Positions 1-8,392 are shown, counted from the first letter of the stretch. The stretch is DNA of 64,000 nt from Sphingobacterium sp. UBA7855 (GCA_002500745.1 DLST01000020.1:248001-312000); one strand, 5' to 3'. Notes: generated by a model not told the origin, from the sequence alone. Translations and numbers: made by a program.

Positions 1-2
1 TA

Positions 3-410
3 AATGGGCTTGCTGATGCGGCAAATAATTTTGGTTCCACGAAAGGTTTAGGCATATTGGTCGCGGTAGTTGTAATTGGACCATTGATTATCCTCTTACA
101 ATTCATCAATCCTAAGATCGATATACAGGTTGACAGTAAGAATTTATCCATTAAGAACTCGAAAAAAGATTTCAAAACTATTCCACTAGCGACAATTCAT
201 TCCATGGAAATCAACCAAACGCTGGTCAACCAGCTTCAGATATTTGATCAAAACAAACAACTACTCGCTACAATACATCCTCAAACCGACACCATTGTGA
301 TTTTTTCAATTGCCAGTACGATAGCGCAAAAGGGTGAATTTGTAGCCACAAAAGGAAACAAGAAGATTTTCGGAAATGTTGTTCCAACGGTCTCCTATTT
401 AAGGCAATAA
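3..410 (+). CDS. Membrane protein, 5' end outside window
   Basis: The frame is open from base 3, so the gene enters from the left edge. A TTG at base 57 could be read as a start, but the codons upstream are open and plausible (NGLADAANNFGSTKGLGI), so I treat it as a 5'-partial gene. The visible part has one hydrophobic segment (VAVVVIGPLIILLQF) followed by a soluble domain of about 95 residues with alternating strand-like segments (IDIQVDSKNLSI, TIPLATIHSMEI). This resembles the membrane-anchored PH-like proteins common in Bacteroidota, but I cannot name the family. It ends 17 bases before the DUF2809 gene and may share its transcript. Function unknown. Confidence 0.6.
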   Translation, partial: NGLADAANNFGSTKGLGILVAVVVIGPLIILLQFINPKIDIQVDSKNLSIKNSKKDFKTIPLATIHSMEINQTLVNQLQIFDQNKQLLATIHPQTDTIVIFSIASTIAQKGEFVATKGNKKIFGNVVPTVSYLRQ

Positions 411-427
411 ACCAGACACCTAGTATC

Positions 428-826
428 GTGTTGAAAAAAATTACAAATATTCAGTACCTTTTCCTAGCCATAGCCACTATCATTCTCGGTCTGTTGTCCC
501 GAAAAATAGGGGCAATACTACCGATCTGCGGTGATGTCCTCTATGCTGTGATGGTTTACTGGCTATCACGCTTTATATTAATTAAAAATTCATTTCTCTT
601 TTCCAGCATCATCACTGTTGTATGCTGTTTTACGATCGAATTTTTACAACTCATACAATCTCCGTTCTTTTTATGGATCAGAACCAATATGCTGTTACGT
701 CTTGTATTTGGCCAGGGATTCGTATGGTCAGATCTAATCGCTTATTGTTTGGGGGCTATCGCAGCTACGTCTCTCGATTTCGGTTGGCATCTCAAGTTAA
801 AATCGGTTCTTACTGAACGTGACTAA
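428..826 (+). CDS. DUF2809 family membrane protein
   Basis: A 132-residue protein with a GTG start and four or so hydrophobic segments. The order of motifs fits the DUF2809 family of small integral membrane proteins: LGLLSRKIG near the N-terminus, a GDVLYAVMVYW segment, a TIEFLQL segment, and WIRTNMLLRLVFGQGFVWSDLIAY near the end, where the last part (GFxWSDLxAY) is the typical DUF2809 signature. Family function is not known. It lies just downstream of the partial membrane protein in the same direction, with a 17-base gap, so the two are probably cotranscribed. The region after it holds only a remnant on the opposite strand. Confidence 0.75.
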   Translation: MLKKITNIQYLFLAIATIILGLLSRKIGAILPICGDVLYAVMVYWLSRFILIKNSFLFSSIITVVCCFTIEFLQLIQSPFFLWIRTNMLLRLVFGQGFVWSDLIAYCLGAIAATSLDFGWHLKLKSVLTERD

Positions 827-832
827 AATAAC

Positions 833-958
833 TTATTTTATAGTTGTTACTCCCATATCAATTCCCATATTTTCGTAAACCATATCATTCGGTTGCCAAA
901 GCTCTATTTTGTTTCCTTCAATATCCATGATATGAACAAATTTACCATAGTCAAATGC
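833..958 (-). pseudogene. Remnant: C-terminus of a VOC/glyoxalase-fold protein
   Basis: Read on the minus strand, 41 codons end in a stop at 833-835 and spell a classic VOC (glyoxalase/bleomycin resistance) C-terminal strand: FDYGKFVHIMDIEGNKIELW followed by QPND. The DxEGNKIELWxP pattern is diagnostic for the family. Directly upstream in that frame is a stop (959-961), and no start is available. In another frame an ATG at 1027-1029 opens a 41-residue reading frame (904-1029) that begins with a signal-peptide-like stretch (MKRVVFVGSILLAFEMG) and runs out of frame into the VOC fragment. It appears that a deletion joined the beginning of one gene to the tail of another. The remaining bases to the threonine aldolase start at 1249 show no gene. 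Confidence 0.7.
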
Positions 959-1248
959 TTAGCGGTATTGAAAGCATAGCCCATTTCAAATGCCAGCAAG
1001 ATACTTCCAACAAATACAACTCTTTTCATAATTCCATATAGATAAAAATTTGATTAGCAACCACTAGCCAATTTAGTCATTCATTTTTACAATGCCGTTT
1101 TAGTGGTATATAAAGAAATCTTTTTCAATGTCAAGATCATTGAAAAACGGCAATGTATTTATACTTTTGATTCGGCCAAAATTCATTGCTAATATTAGTA
1201 ACAATTAGAACAAAAGAGTTAAGAGCAGGTCAACTAAAAAATAAATTT

Positions 1249-2277
1249 ATGTATAGTTTTAAAAACGATTATTCAGAAGGGGCGCATCCCCGCATCTTAG
1301 ATAAACTTATTGAAACAAATCTCATACAGCAATCTGGGTATGGAGATGATGAATATGCTAAAGAGGCAAAATCCATTTTCAGGAGAAAGATAGCTAATGA
1401 ACTAGCCTGCGTCTATTTTTTATCTGGAGGGACACAGACCAATCTATTGGTACTATCGTTTCTCTTACGCGTTCATGAAGCCGTGATTAGTGCAAAGACT
1501 GGACATATATCTGCCAATGAAACTGGTGCTATTGAAGCAACCGGGCATAAAGTTATTACCATAGAAACTATAAGTGGAAAATTAACTCCTGACGATATCA
1601 TAAAAACATTGAAAGAACATGCTTTAGCGCCACACGTGGTAAAACCACGAATAGTTTATATTTCAAATTCTACAGAAATTGGGACAATTTATACCTTGGT
1701 AGAACTACAGGCGTTATTCGGATGCTGTCAGCAACATCACTTGCTACTCTATCTGGATGGTGCCCGTTTAGGACATGCATTGACAGCGGTAAACAATGAT
1801 TTAGCGCTATCAGATCTTGGAAAATATTGTGATGTATTTTATATTGGAGGTACAAAAAACGGTGCGCTTTTAGGTGAGGCTGTCATTTTCAATAAGCCCG
1901 AATTGGCGATGGATTTCGATTATGCGATCAAACAAAAAGGTGCCTTACTTGCCAAAGGTCGCGTGTTATCCGTACAGTTTCTCGAATTGTTTAAAGATGA
2001 TCTGTACTTTCAACTGGCGCAAAAAGCAAATTCATATGCAATGCAAATCACTAAAGCAATTAAAGAAAAGGGCTACTCGTTTTTAACTGATTCCACCACA
2101 AACCAGCTATTCCCTATTTTACCAAAGTCGCTCATTCAGGCATTGAGTCAAAAATATCAGTTTTACATTTGGAAAGAAATAGATCATGATAATGCTGCTA
2201 TTCGCCTAATTACTTCTTGGGCTACCGAAGAGGAACAGGTTTTGAACTTTATTGCTGACCTATCGAATTTCAGATAG
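1249..2277 (+). CDS. Threonine aldolase-like PLP enzyme
   Basis: Low-specificity L-threonine aldolase/beta-eliminating lyase type of the fold-type I PLP enzymes, which split threonine or allo-threonine to glycine and acetaldehyde. I chose the ATG at 1249 because family members begin close to a F-x-N-D-Y-S-E-G-x-H-P motif, and this start puts it at once after (MYSFKNDYSEGAHPRIL); the 21 codons upstream do not resemble the family. Visible features are the SGGTQTN phosphate-binding turn, the LYLDGARLGHAL segment with the PLP-ring aspartate, and the Schiff-base lysine K203 in GGTKNGALLGE. 342 residues is the usual length. It is a single gene, followed by a hairpin. The exact amino acid substrate cannot be decided from sequence. 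Confidence 0.85.
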   Translation: MYSFKNDYSEGAHPRILDKLIETNLIQQSGYGDDEYAKEAKSIFRRKIANELACVYFLSGGTQTNLLVLSFLLRVHEAVISAKTGHISANETGAIEATGHKVITIETISGKLTPDDIIKTLKEHALAPHVVKPRIVYISNSTEIGTIYTLVELQALFGCCQQHHLLLYLDGARLGHALTAVNNDLALSDLGKYCDVFYIGGTKNGALLGEAVIFNKPELAMDFDYAIKQKGALLAKGRVLSVQFLELFKDDLYFQLAQKANSYAMQITKAIKEKGYSFLTDSTTNQLFPILPKSLIQALSQKYQFYIWKEIDHDNAAIRLITSWATEEEQVLNFIADLSNFR

Positions 2278-2297
2278 TTTTGTTGCCAGCAACGTTC

Positions 2298-2358
2298 TAC
2301 TTTCATTTAACGAGTTTAATACGTAGATTCCTGCCTATAAAACTCGTTAAATAAAAGT
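2298..2358 (+). terminator. Hairpin after threonine aldolase gene
   Basis: Near-perfect inverted repeat of about 19-20 bases per arm (2298-2317 and 2340-2358; core ATTTAACGAGTTT / AAACTCGTTAAAT) with a 22-base loop, starting 20 bases after the stop codon. It lacks a clear T-run, so it may act as a transcript-end hairpin rather than a strict intrinsic terminator. Confidence 0.5.
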
Positions 2359-2366
2359 GGAATCAA

Positions 2367-2468
2367 CTAAACTTTGGGCTCCAAAACTAGCCATACCGCA
2401 GCTGCAGCGATAGCACCCACGAGTGTTGCAACAATAAACAACCATATCGAAAACAATTGGAACTTAAT
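2367..2468 (-). pseudogene. Remnant: aquaporin (MIP) C-terminus
   Basis: On the minus strand a 33-codon open stretch ends with a TAG at 2367-2369 and reads QLFSIWLFIVATLVGAIAAA followed by AVWLVLEPKV. This is the last membrane helix and short tail of AqpZ-type aquaporins, whose typical ending is QLWLFIVAPLVGA...VW...LEPK. The frame is closed by a TAA directly upstream (2469-2471), and the rest of the aquaporin, about 200 residues, is missing. The gene upstream on this strand (DUF4838) stops at 2486, so the aquaporin body was apparently removed by a deletion or by insertion of the neighbouring genes. Not expected to be translated. Confidence 0.7.
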
Positions 2469-2485
2469 TTAAGTATTTCATAAGA

Positions 2486-4702
2486 TCAATATAGCCAAAT
2501 TTCATCACACGCCATCAGTGGATGCTTTGTGGGATGATTTCGCCATAGCGGTAATTTTCTATACGGGACAGCATAAATATGAATAGCAGTAACCTTACTA
2601 TTTATTAATGTTTGATATCGAACTTTATCCACCTTATAATCTTCTTTCATGGATGCATGCTTCTGAACGGATACTTCTTGAAAATCTTTACCATTTATAG
2701 CGAGCGAAATATGTAATTCCTTTGGTGGAAATATCCAATGCCGGGCATCTTTCAGAAAATTGAGTTCGATTGTATCTATTTGTGTTGGTTGTTTAAAGTC
2801 GAAAGTAATATCCATTGGCTTACCATTCCACAATAGCCAATTGTAACTATAATCCAAATAGCCCGGAACGCTATCCGCTAGTGTCTTTAACCCATTTGCT
2901 GGGAATGATGGGTCAAATGGATTTTTCGATGTGATACTTGCTTCTGAAGCTTTATTTATTCTAACTCCGGCATTGAAGATGTCACTCCATTCTTTTGCAT
3001 AACTGTCCGGCGATGCTCCAGCTTCGGCGAGTTCTGTTACCCCTAGCCTTTTGGCATCTTCAACAAATTGAGCGACCCTGCGCGTTACATCTGGTTTCGC
3101 TACCCACCGATTACCATCCCGCACAAATATACCGCGATCATGGAAGCCATAAAATCTTGCTTGCTGTAAATAGGTGTAATCCAGCCCTAATTGGATACGT
3201 TTAACGCGTGATGCCAATAAGAGGTTATCCTTAGTGGCAGTTTCTGCCTTTTCTAATAACATCCTATATTGATCCATGGCTTCTGGGCTTAAAAAATCAA
3301 TTCTATTATCAATTGGATTTCCATAAATCGACAAAGCAGAGGACGGCCCCGGCAAACGACCTCTTCGCTGTTTAAGGTATGCTTTCACAAAAGGTCCGGC
3401 TTTACCGTAATAGCCCTCGATAAATTCATTCATTAATTGATCTTCTGAGCGAACGTCCGTATCCCAGGCAAGATTGGCCAAAACATAGGCATTTAGCTCC
3501 GCCATATCACTATAAGTCGCACCACCACCCTGTAAAAAAATGCCTTCTACGCCTTGTGTTTTCAAATAATGTAGACTTTTCTGCATTGTCCCTTGAATTG
3601 GAAAAGGTGCAAGATAATTGGTAAACTGGGTCAAATAATCCCATACAAAGACATGCTTAGCTTTGGATTTCCAAGCGCTTAATTGCCTTCTGAAAGTTGC
3701 AGCCGAGGCTTCAACAGTGATATCATTTTTCCGGAAAGCATCAATATTACTTAGTATAACCGACACGTTATCTGCAACTCGTAAATGTGCAGGTGCATTA
3801 GCCGTTTCAAGATAAGCCAATGTCGTGAATTTTTTATCTGGAAAGATTGCGGCTACCCGGTTCACAAAGTGTATTAATGAGCCTTGCGGTCCCCCTTCTC
3901 GCATATTTATAGCCTGACAACGATCGCACGCACAGCTTCCCCTGTCATCATTAGCCGCAATAGACCAATAAATAGCGTTCGGATTTTCAAGCATCCTGCG
4001 CTTAAAGTAAACAACAGTATGTGTAAAGACATCTTCATTAGAGAGGCAAAGCTGAGCCGGCTGGCGCTTCCCATCAAATAGCGAATAATACTCGGGGTGA
4101 CTTTTAAAATAAATCGATGGTGGCAGTATTTTACTGGCAGTGTGTCCCCAATCCCCCCACTTGTCTTCCAGATAATGGAGACCATACCAATCCATGTATT
4201 CCTGATCCAGTTCTACTGGGAAATAGACCTCTCTATACTGAAAACTTGGTTTTGAAAGAATTTTTAGATCTGCAGCTACATATAAACTAGTAGACTTAGG
4301 AATATAGGTGTTTTCATTACCTACATACCATTTTCTTCCACCAATGATATCCCTTACATAACGGTATGCCGCAAATAACACTCCTCTACCACTTCCCTTA
4401 ATCCAAATAGTCTTTCCCACAACATCAATAGAATAACTATCCTCGGGAAAGGACTCCGTTATGGGTAGGCTTTCCAAAATAATAGCATCCGAAACATCAA
4501 CTTTAGCTTGTATAGCATAGTCTGCACCCGTACTTTCTTTTGTGAAAGATTTGAGAACACCCGCGGCTTGCATTGAAACAGGATTGTCTATATCCGCTTG
4601 AATGATATAATCTGTTTTCCCATATTCAACTAATGTGATTCGCTCTTGTGCTTGCACTATCGTTACCAATGAAAATAGACCTAAAATACACTTCCACATC
4701 AT
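2486..4702 (-). CDS. Secreted DUF4838 glycoside-hydrolase-like protein
   Basis: About 738 residues from the ATG at 4702, chosen over the GTG at 4741 because it places a clean signal peptide at the N-terminus (MMWKCILGLFSLVTIVQAQ). An N-terminal domain (about 25-140) resembles the alpha-helical/beta domain that precedes catalytic barrels in GH67 and GH20 enzymes. A DUF4838 TIM-barrel-like domain follows (about 160-480), with the SIAANDDRGSC and CACDRCQ motifs typical of the family. The C-terminal 130 residues look like a discoidin/F5-8-type beta-sandwich (KPMDITFDFKQPTQIDTIEL). Proteins of this group are predicted polysaccharide-active enzymes of Bacteroidota; no activity can be assigned here. 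It is transcribed after a single-domain response regulator with a small gap. Confidence 0.8.
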   Translation of the reverse strand: MMWKCILGLFSLVTIVQAQERITLVEYGKTDYIIQADIDNPVSMQAAGVLKSFTKESTGADYAIQAKVDVSDAIILESLPITESFPEDSYSIDVVGKTIWIKGSGRGVLFAAYRYVRDIIGGRKWYVGNENTYIPKSTSLYVAADLKILSKPSFQYREVYFPVELDQEYMDWYGLHYLEDKWGDWGHTASKILPPSIYFKSHPEYYSLFDGKRQPAQLCLSNEDVFTHTVVYFKRRMLENPNAIYWSIAANDDRGSCACDRCQAINMREGGPQGSLIHFVNRVAAIFPDKKFTTLAYLETANAPAHLRVADNVSVILSNIDAFRKNDITVEASAATFRRQLSAWKSKAKHVFVWDYLTQFTNYLAPFPIQGTMQKSLHYLKTQGVEGIFLQGGGATYSDMAELNAYVLANLAWDTDVRSEDQLMNEFIEGYYGKAGPFVKAYLKQRRGRLPGPSSALSIYGNPIDNRIDFLSPEAMDQYRMLLEKAETATKDNLLLASRVKRIQLGLDYTYLQQARFYGFHDRGIFVRDGNRWVAKPDVTRRVAQFVEDAKRLGVTELAEAGASPDSYAKEWSDIFNAGVRINKASEASITSKNPFDPSFPANGLKTLADSVPGYLDYSYNWLLWNGKPMDITFDFKQPTQIDTIELNFLKDARHWIFPPKELHISLAINGKDFQEVSVQKHASMKEDYKVDKVRYQTLINSKVTAIHIYAVPYRKLPLWRNHPTKHPLMACDEIWLY

Positions 4703-4754
4703 ATTGAAATTTATTATACGGATAGATGCGAGCAAAATCACTCACAACCCTTGA

Positions 4755-5135
4755 TTAAGCATGACCTATCCTTAGCCGTACACGTGATATCAGCTCGTGC
4801 GGAGAAATAGGCTTTTTAATATAATCATTGGCGCCTACCTTAAATCCTTCTGAAATACTATTATCGTCACGGAAACTCGAAATAATGATGACTGGTACCT
4901 GATTATTCGTATTGCTTTTCCGAATGCGTTCGATTATTTCGAAACCGTTTGCGAAAGGTAATGATAAGTCTGTTATGACTAAATCAAGGCTATCGTCGAA
5001 AACCATCGAGAGCGCATCTTTCCCAGAATTTGCAAGTAATAGATCATAGCCCTCCCTTAAAAGAACAAACTGCATCGTGCTCAATAAAATCTCATTATCT
5101 TCAATAACAAGACTTCTCTTCTTTTCGTTCTTCAT
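4755..5135 (-). CDS. Single-domain response regulator (CheY-like)
   Basis: 126 residues, receiver domain only. Acidic pocket residues are in LVIEDNE, the phosphoacceptor aspartate is in DLVITDLSLP, the switch threonine position is a serine (IIISSF), and the conserved lysine is in YIKKPISP. There is no output domain, so it must act through a partner protein or be a phosphate sink. It precedes the DUF4838 gene on the same strand and probably shares its transcript, an unusual pairing. The roughly 300 bases upstream to the divergent dehydrogenase contain no convincing gene. Confidence 0.85.
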   Translation of the reverse strand: MKNEKKRSLVIEDNEILLSTMQFVLLREGYDLLLANSGKDALSMVFDDSLDLVITDLSLPFANGFEIIERIRKSNTNNQVPVIIISSFRDDNSISEGFKVGANDYIKKPISPHELISRVRLRIGHA

Positions 5136-5433
5136 AGGGTTTTAATTTTAGTGCTTCATAGTCCTACAAAGTTTAGAAAAAAAAACAGAAGTCGTTGTAG
5201 ACACACAACTACAAGACCGCAAAAAATTATCTAGCATTAATTTCAATTCATAGCATGCTTTAGCGTGTTGGTTTCTTGTATTCACCACTATATCGTTCAA
5301 CTTATTATTTAATAGTCTTAAGGCTCTACTTCGATAGTTTAATGTGAATGGACGAAATAAAACCGCTTGTGTATATCCCAATTAATAATTTATACTGTAT
5401 ATTTATATTATACTAATACGTAGAAAACAATTT

Positions 5434-6426
5434 ATGAAAATCGCCTTCTTTTCCACAAAACCATATGACAAGTTATTCTTTGAAAAAGAAAATAGTACTT
5501 ATGGTTTTCAGTTTAATTTTTATGAGACGCACCTAGGGCCACACATTGTGAATGCTATTGAAGACGAGAAGGTAATCTGTGCATTTGTCAACGATAAACT
5601 AAACCGACAAGTTATCGAAGTACTTGCTGAAAAACGTGTTGAGTTGATAGCCTTGCGCTGTGCGGGATTTAATAATGTTGATTTAGAAGCGGCACGGGAG
5701 TTTGGAATAAAAGTGTGTCGAGTTCCTGCTTATTCTCCCGAAGCAGTTGCTGAACATACAATGGCCATGTTATTGACATTAAATCGTAAAACGCATAAAG
5801 CTTATAATCGGGTTAGGGAACAAAATTTCGCGTTGCATGGACTTTTGGGGTTCAATCTTTATCAGAAAAAGATTGGAGTAATTGGCACTGGAAAAATTGG
5901 AAAGGCTTTTATCAAAATAGCCTTAGGGTTTGGCGCGAATGTCATTGCCTATGATTTATATCCAGATCCTGAGCTTGTAGCAAAAGGGGTCGATTATAAA
6001 TCGTTGGATGAAGTCTTTAAGGAGTCAGACATCATTTCGCTACATTGTCCGCTCACTCCTGAAAACCACTATTTGATTAATAAGGAATCATTGGATAAGA
6101 TGAAGAATGGGGTTACAATCATTAATACAAGTAGAGGTAACTTAATTAATACTAATGACGTTATCAAAGCGCTTAAAGAGCGCAAAATCGGATTACTGGG
6201 TATTGATGTGTATGAACAAGAGGAAAAATTGTTTTTTAAAGATTTATCAACGACAATTATTGAAGATGAGACCATACAACTATTAATGAGTTATCCTAAT
6301 GTTTTGGTAACCGCACATCAGGCTTTCTTCACCACTGAAGCGTTAACAGAAATTTCTCAAAGAACACTGCGGAGTATTTCCGACTTATTATCTAAAGGAA
6401 TCACTGATGAAGACGTCTTGCTATAA
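5434..6426 (+). CDS. ldhA: D-lactate dehydrogenase-like 2-hydroxyacid dehydrogenase
   Basis: 330 residues, full length for the fermentative D-lactate dehydrogenase group (pyruvate + NADH to D-lactate, cytosolic). Seen: N-terminal catalytic half with RCAGFNNVDLEAA, the NAD-binding GTGKIG loop (151-156), the adenine-ribose acidic residue in IAYDLYPDP, substrate arginine in NTSRGNLI, and the catalytic histidine H295 in VTAHQAFFT. The FNNVD and TAHQAFFT motifs are those of the LdhA group rather than glycerate or phosphoglycerate dehydrogenases. It stands alone, divergent from the response regulator, and its stop codon lies in a hairpin. D-lactate is also the end product of the methylglyoxal route that begins with MgsA (52.4 kb), although the genes are not linked. 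Confidence 0.88.
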   Translation: MKIAFFSTKPYDKLFFEKENSTYGFQFNFYETHLGPHIVNAIEDEKVICAFVNDKLNRQVIEVLAEKRVELIALRCAGFNNVDLEAAREFGIKVCRVPAYSPEAVAEHTMAMLLTLNRKTHKAYNRVREQNFALHGLLGFNLYQKKIGVIGTGKIGKAFIKIALGFGANVIAYDLYPDPELVAKGVDYKSLDEVFKESDIISLHCPLTPENHYLINKESLDKMKNGVTIINTSRGNLINTNDVIKALKERKIGLLGIDVYEQEEKLFFKDLSTTIIEDETIQLLMSYPNVLVTAHQAFFTTEALTEISQRTLRSISDLLSKGITDEDVLL

Positions 6427-6436
6427 ACAAGACGTC
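6412..6436 (+). terminator. Hairpin overlapping the ldhA stop codon
   Basis: Perfect 9-base inverted repeat GACGTCTTG / CAAGACGTC with a 7-base loop that contains the TAA stop. No T-run follows, so it may stabilise the mRNA end rather than terminate transcription alone. Confidence 0.4.
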
Positions 6437-6517
6437 GTAAGCATTATAAATCATCCCCGTATATACGTGCTCAAAAGAACAGTTGGAATTGATTCGATTA
6501 TTATATTCGTTTTCTAT

Positions 6518-6808
6518 CTATCCCCTTTCGCTCTGGTAACTTGCCCTCCACTCATCAAGTCTTTCGATGACCGGCAATAAAGTTTTTCCCAACTCGCTGA
6601 GTTTGTATTCTACCCGTGGCGGAGATTCGGCATAAATCTGTCTACATAAAATTCCGTCACGTTCGAGCTCACGCAACTGGACAGTCAATGTCGTTTGCGC
6701 CAAATCTTCCATTTCACGCCTAAGCTCACCAAATCTTTTGGGACATTGTTTCGCTATAGCTTTAATGAGCAGTACCTTCCATTCAACTGCTGTATTTCTT
6801 TTCGTCAT
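6518..6808 (-). CDS. HxlR-type transcription regulator, apparently 5'-truncated
   Basis: The winged-helix core of the HxlR family is clear: WKVLLIKAI, then PKRFGELRREM, TLTVQLRELERDGIL and PPRVEYKLSELGKTL. Family members normally carry a further 10-15 residues before the W-K motif, including a conserved cysteine (CPVxxxLxxIGGKW); here these are absent and the reading frame starts with MTKRNTAVEWK, or by extension at 6844. The missing part coincides exactly with the point at which the divergent MFS gene also lacks its beginning. It is likely that a deletion removed both N-termini. The protein may be non-functional or use a fortuitous start. HxlR proteins usually control the adjacent divergent gene. 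Confidence 0.6.
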   Translation of the reverse strand: MTKRNTAVEWKVLLIKAIAKQCPKRFGELRREMEDLAQTTLTVQLRELERDGILCRQIYAESPPRVEYKLSELGKTLLPVIERLDEWRASYQSERG

Positions 6809-8137
6809 AGACCTTTTTATTTTGAATGTTTCCCTTCCGAACATTCAGCATGCGCTCCACTTAAGTAATAGTGATACGCAATGGATTATTGTACTTTATA
6901 TTGTTGGTTACGCAAGTATTTTGATTTATGCCGGAAATGCCGGAAATCGCTATGGAAAGAAAAAGTTATATTTAGTTGGAATGGCCGGTTTTACCCTCGC
7001 TTCTTTTCTATGTGGTGTTTCAAGCAATCTCTACGCCTTATTGCTCGGAAGGCTGGCCCAGGGAATTAGTGCTGGATTGATGGTTCCACAAGGTATTGCA
7101 CTGATTACTTTATTATTTCAAAATCCAGAAAAGAGATCCATGGCATTGGGCATCTATGGAAGTATAGCGGGTATTGCTTCGGTGATCGGTCAGTTATTGG
7201 GTGGAATACTCAACGATCAAACCTGGATAAACGATAGCTGGCGCCTTATCTTTTTAATCAATGTGCCTATTGGATTTCTCGCCTTCTTTGCTGTTTATCG
7301 GTATACGCCTAAAGATGATTCCAGTGTAAAGTCTTCGATCTCTTTTATGCCAATGCTAACATTGTTTGCACTTTTGATGGGGATAATTTTTCTATTAATC
7401 ATGGGTCCGGAGTTGAAATGGCCATTGTGGTCACAATTGCTGTTGGGAGGAACACTTTTTTCGTTTTATTGTTTCTAAAAAAGCAACGAGAACTACAACA
7501 AAGAGGTTATCCTACCCTACTAAATTTCTTCCTATTCAAAAATCGGATTTTCAACATAGGGCTTCTCGTTGCATTAGCTTATTATATGGTTCAGGATGCC
7601 TACTTTATCATTAATTCCAATTACCTTCAAAATCAAAAAAATTATACGTCTACAATGACTGGAATTGCCTTTATTTACCAAGGCATAGGTTATGTACTCG
7701 CTAGCGTTATTGTAAGTAGATTAATACAGCGTTATGGAAAAATAGTTATTCTTAATGGATTAGGAATTATGATTTTGGGCTTGTTGTTTCATCTTTTTAT
7801 TTTCAATACACAGTTTTTAGATAATGATCAATTACATGCACTCTTCTTTTTTTATGGTATTGGCTGTGGCAGTGTATTGCCCGCATTAATGACACTTGCT
7901 TTAAAAGATCTCAATGAGAGATTTATTGCTGACGCCTCTGCCGTATATCTTACCATACAACAATTATCGATATGCCTAGGCATTGCTTGTATTGTTGGTG
8001 TATTTCTCCATCAAAAAGAAAGCATTTTTTTGAGTTGGCAGCATATCTCCTCATCCTATGGCTACTCAATGTCACTATCGGTCATATTGCTGTTGATTGT
8101 CGTGTGTGCAGTAGCATGTTTACCTTCTAATAAGTAA
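6786..8137 (+). pseudogene. DHA2-type MFS multidrug transporter, truncated and frameshifted
   Basis: Sequence of a 14-helix MFS exporter (DHA2 group) begins abruptly in the middle of helix 1 (FVIDLFILNVSLPNIQ) at about 6790; upstream codons are antisense to the HxlR gene and do not look like a transporter. It continues through the motif A loop (GNRYGKKKLYL) and helices 3-7, then hits a stop at 7478. A second frame from about 7450 continues seamlessly (FVLLFLKKQRELQQRG onward) to 8137, with the remaining helices. The frame change falls in a run of six T at 7456-7461. Two independent lesions (lost start, one-base slip) make a pseudogene likely. Together the pieces cover about 450 residues, compared with 460-520 for intact relatives. 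Confidence 0.8.
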
Positions 8138-8196
8138 AATAGAACATAATTTAGGTTAGCATTATACTTACCATATCTTGCAGAAAATTAAAGTAG

Positions 8197-8334
8197 TTAC
8201 TCCATTGCCTTATATTTGTTTACCAAAGCATAATCATAGGGAATGGACATGCTCAGCGGGCTCGCTTCCCATTGACCAGAACCGCTGGGCAAATAAAAAT
8301 CATAGGCATTACGCAGAAAAAAAATTAATATCAT
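8197..8334 (-). pseudogene. Unidentified 45-codon remnant
   Basis: A short open frame on the minus strand runs from an ATG at 8332-8334, preceded by an in-frame TGA, to a TAA at 8197-8199. The part RNAYDFYLPSGSGQWEASPL and the following SMSIPYDYALVNKYKAME has the composition of a real globular protein tail, and a run of eight T in the first codons could be a slippage site. I do not recognise the family. It lies between the MFS pseudogene and dnaE2 and may be the tail of a deleted gene. The other strand of this 250-base gap shows nothing convincing. Confidence 0.3.
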
Positions 8335-8392
8335 TCAAGTTACGCAAGCATGCTTACCCTCCATGGCCGAATTATCATAAATAAATGAGAGA

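Noticed and set aside
1088..1155. Inverted repeat AATGCCGTTTT / AAAAACGGCAATG upstream of the threonine aldolase gene
   Set aside because: Imperfect arms and no transposase or target duplication nearby, so it does not support an insertion sequence.
5148..5381. 77-residue minus-strand reading frame just upstream of the response regulator
   Set aside because: Its composition is not protein-like (Arg/Lys/Ser mixture without domain, tail of Cys-Ser-Thr) and its end abuts the regulator start, which fits a leader region rather than a gene.
8178..8384. 68-residue plus-strand reading frame before dnaE2
   Set aside because: Low-complexity chance frame rich in His, Lys and Pro; the opposite strand fragment (8197-8334) has a more protein-like composition.
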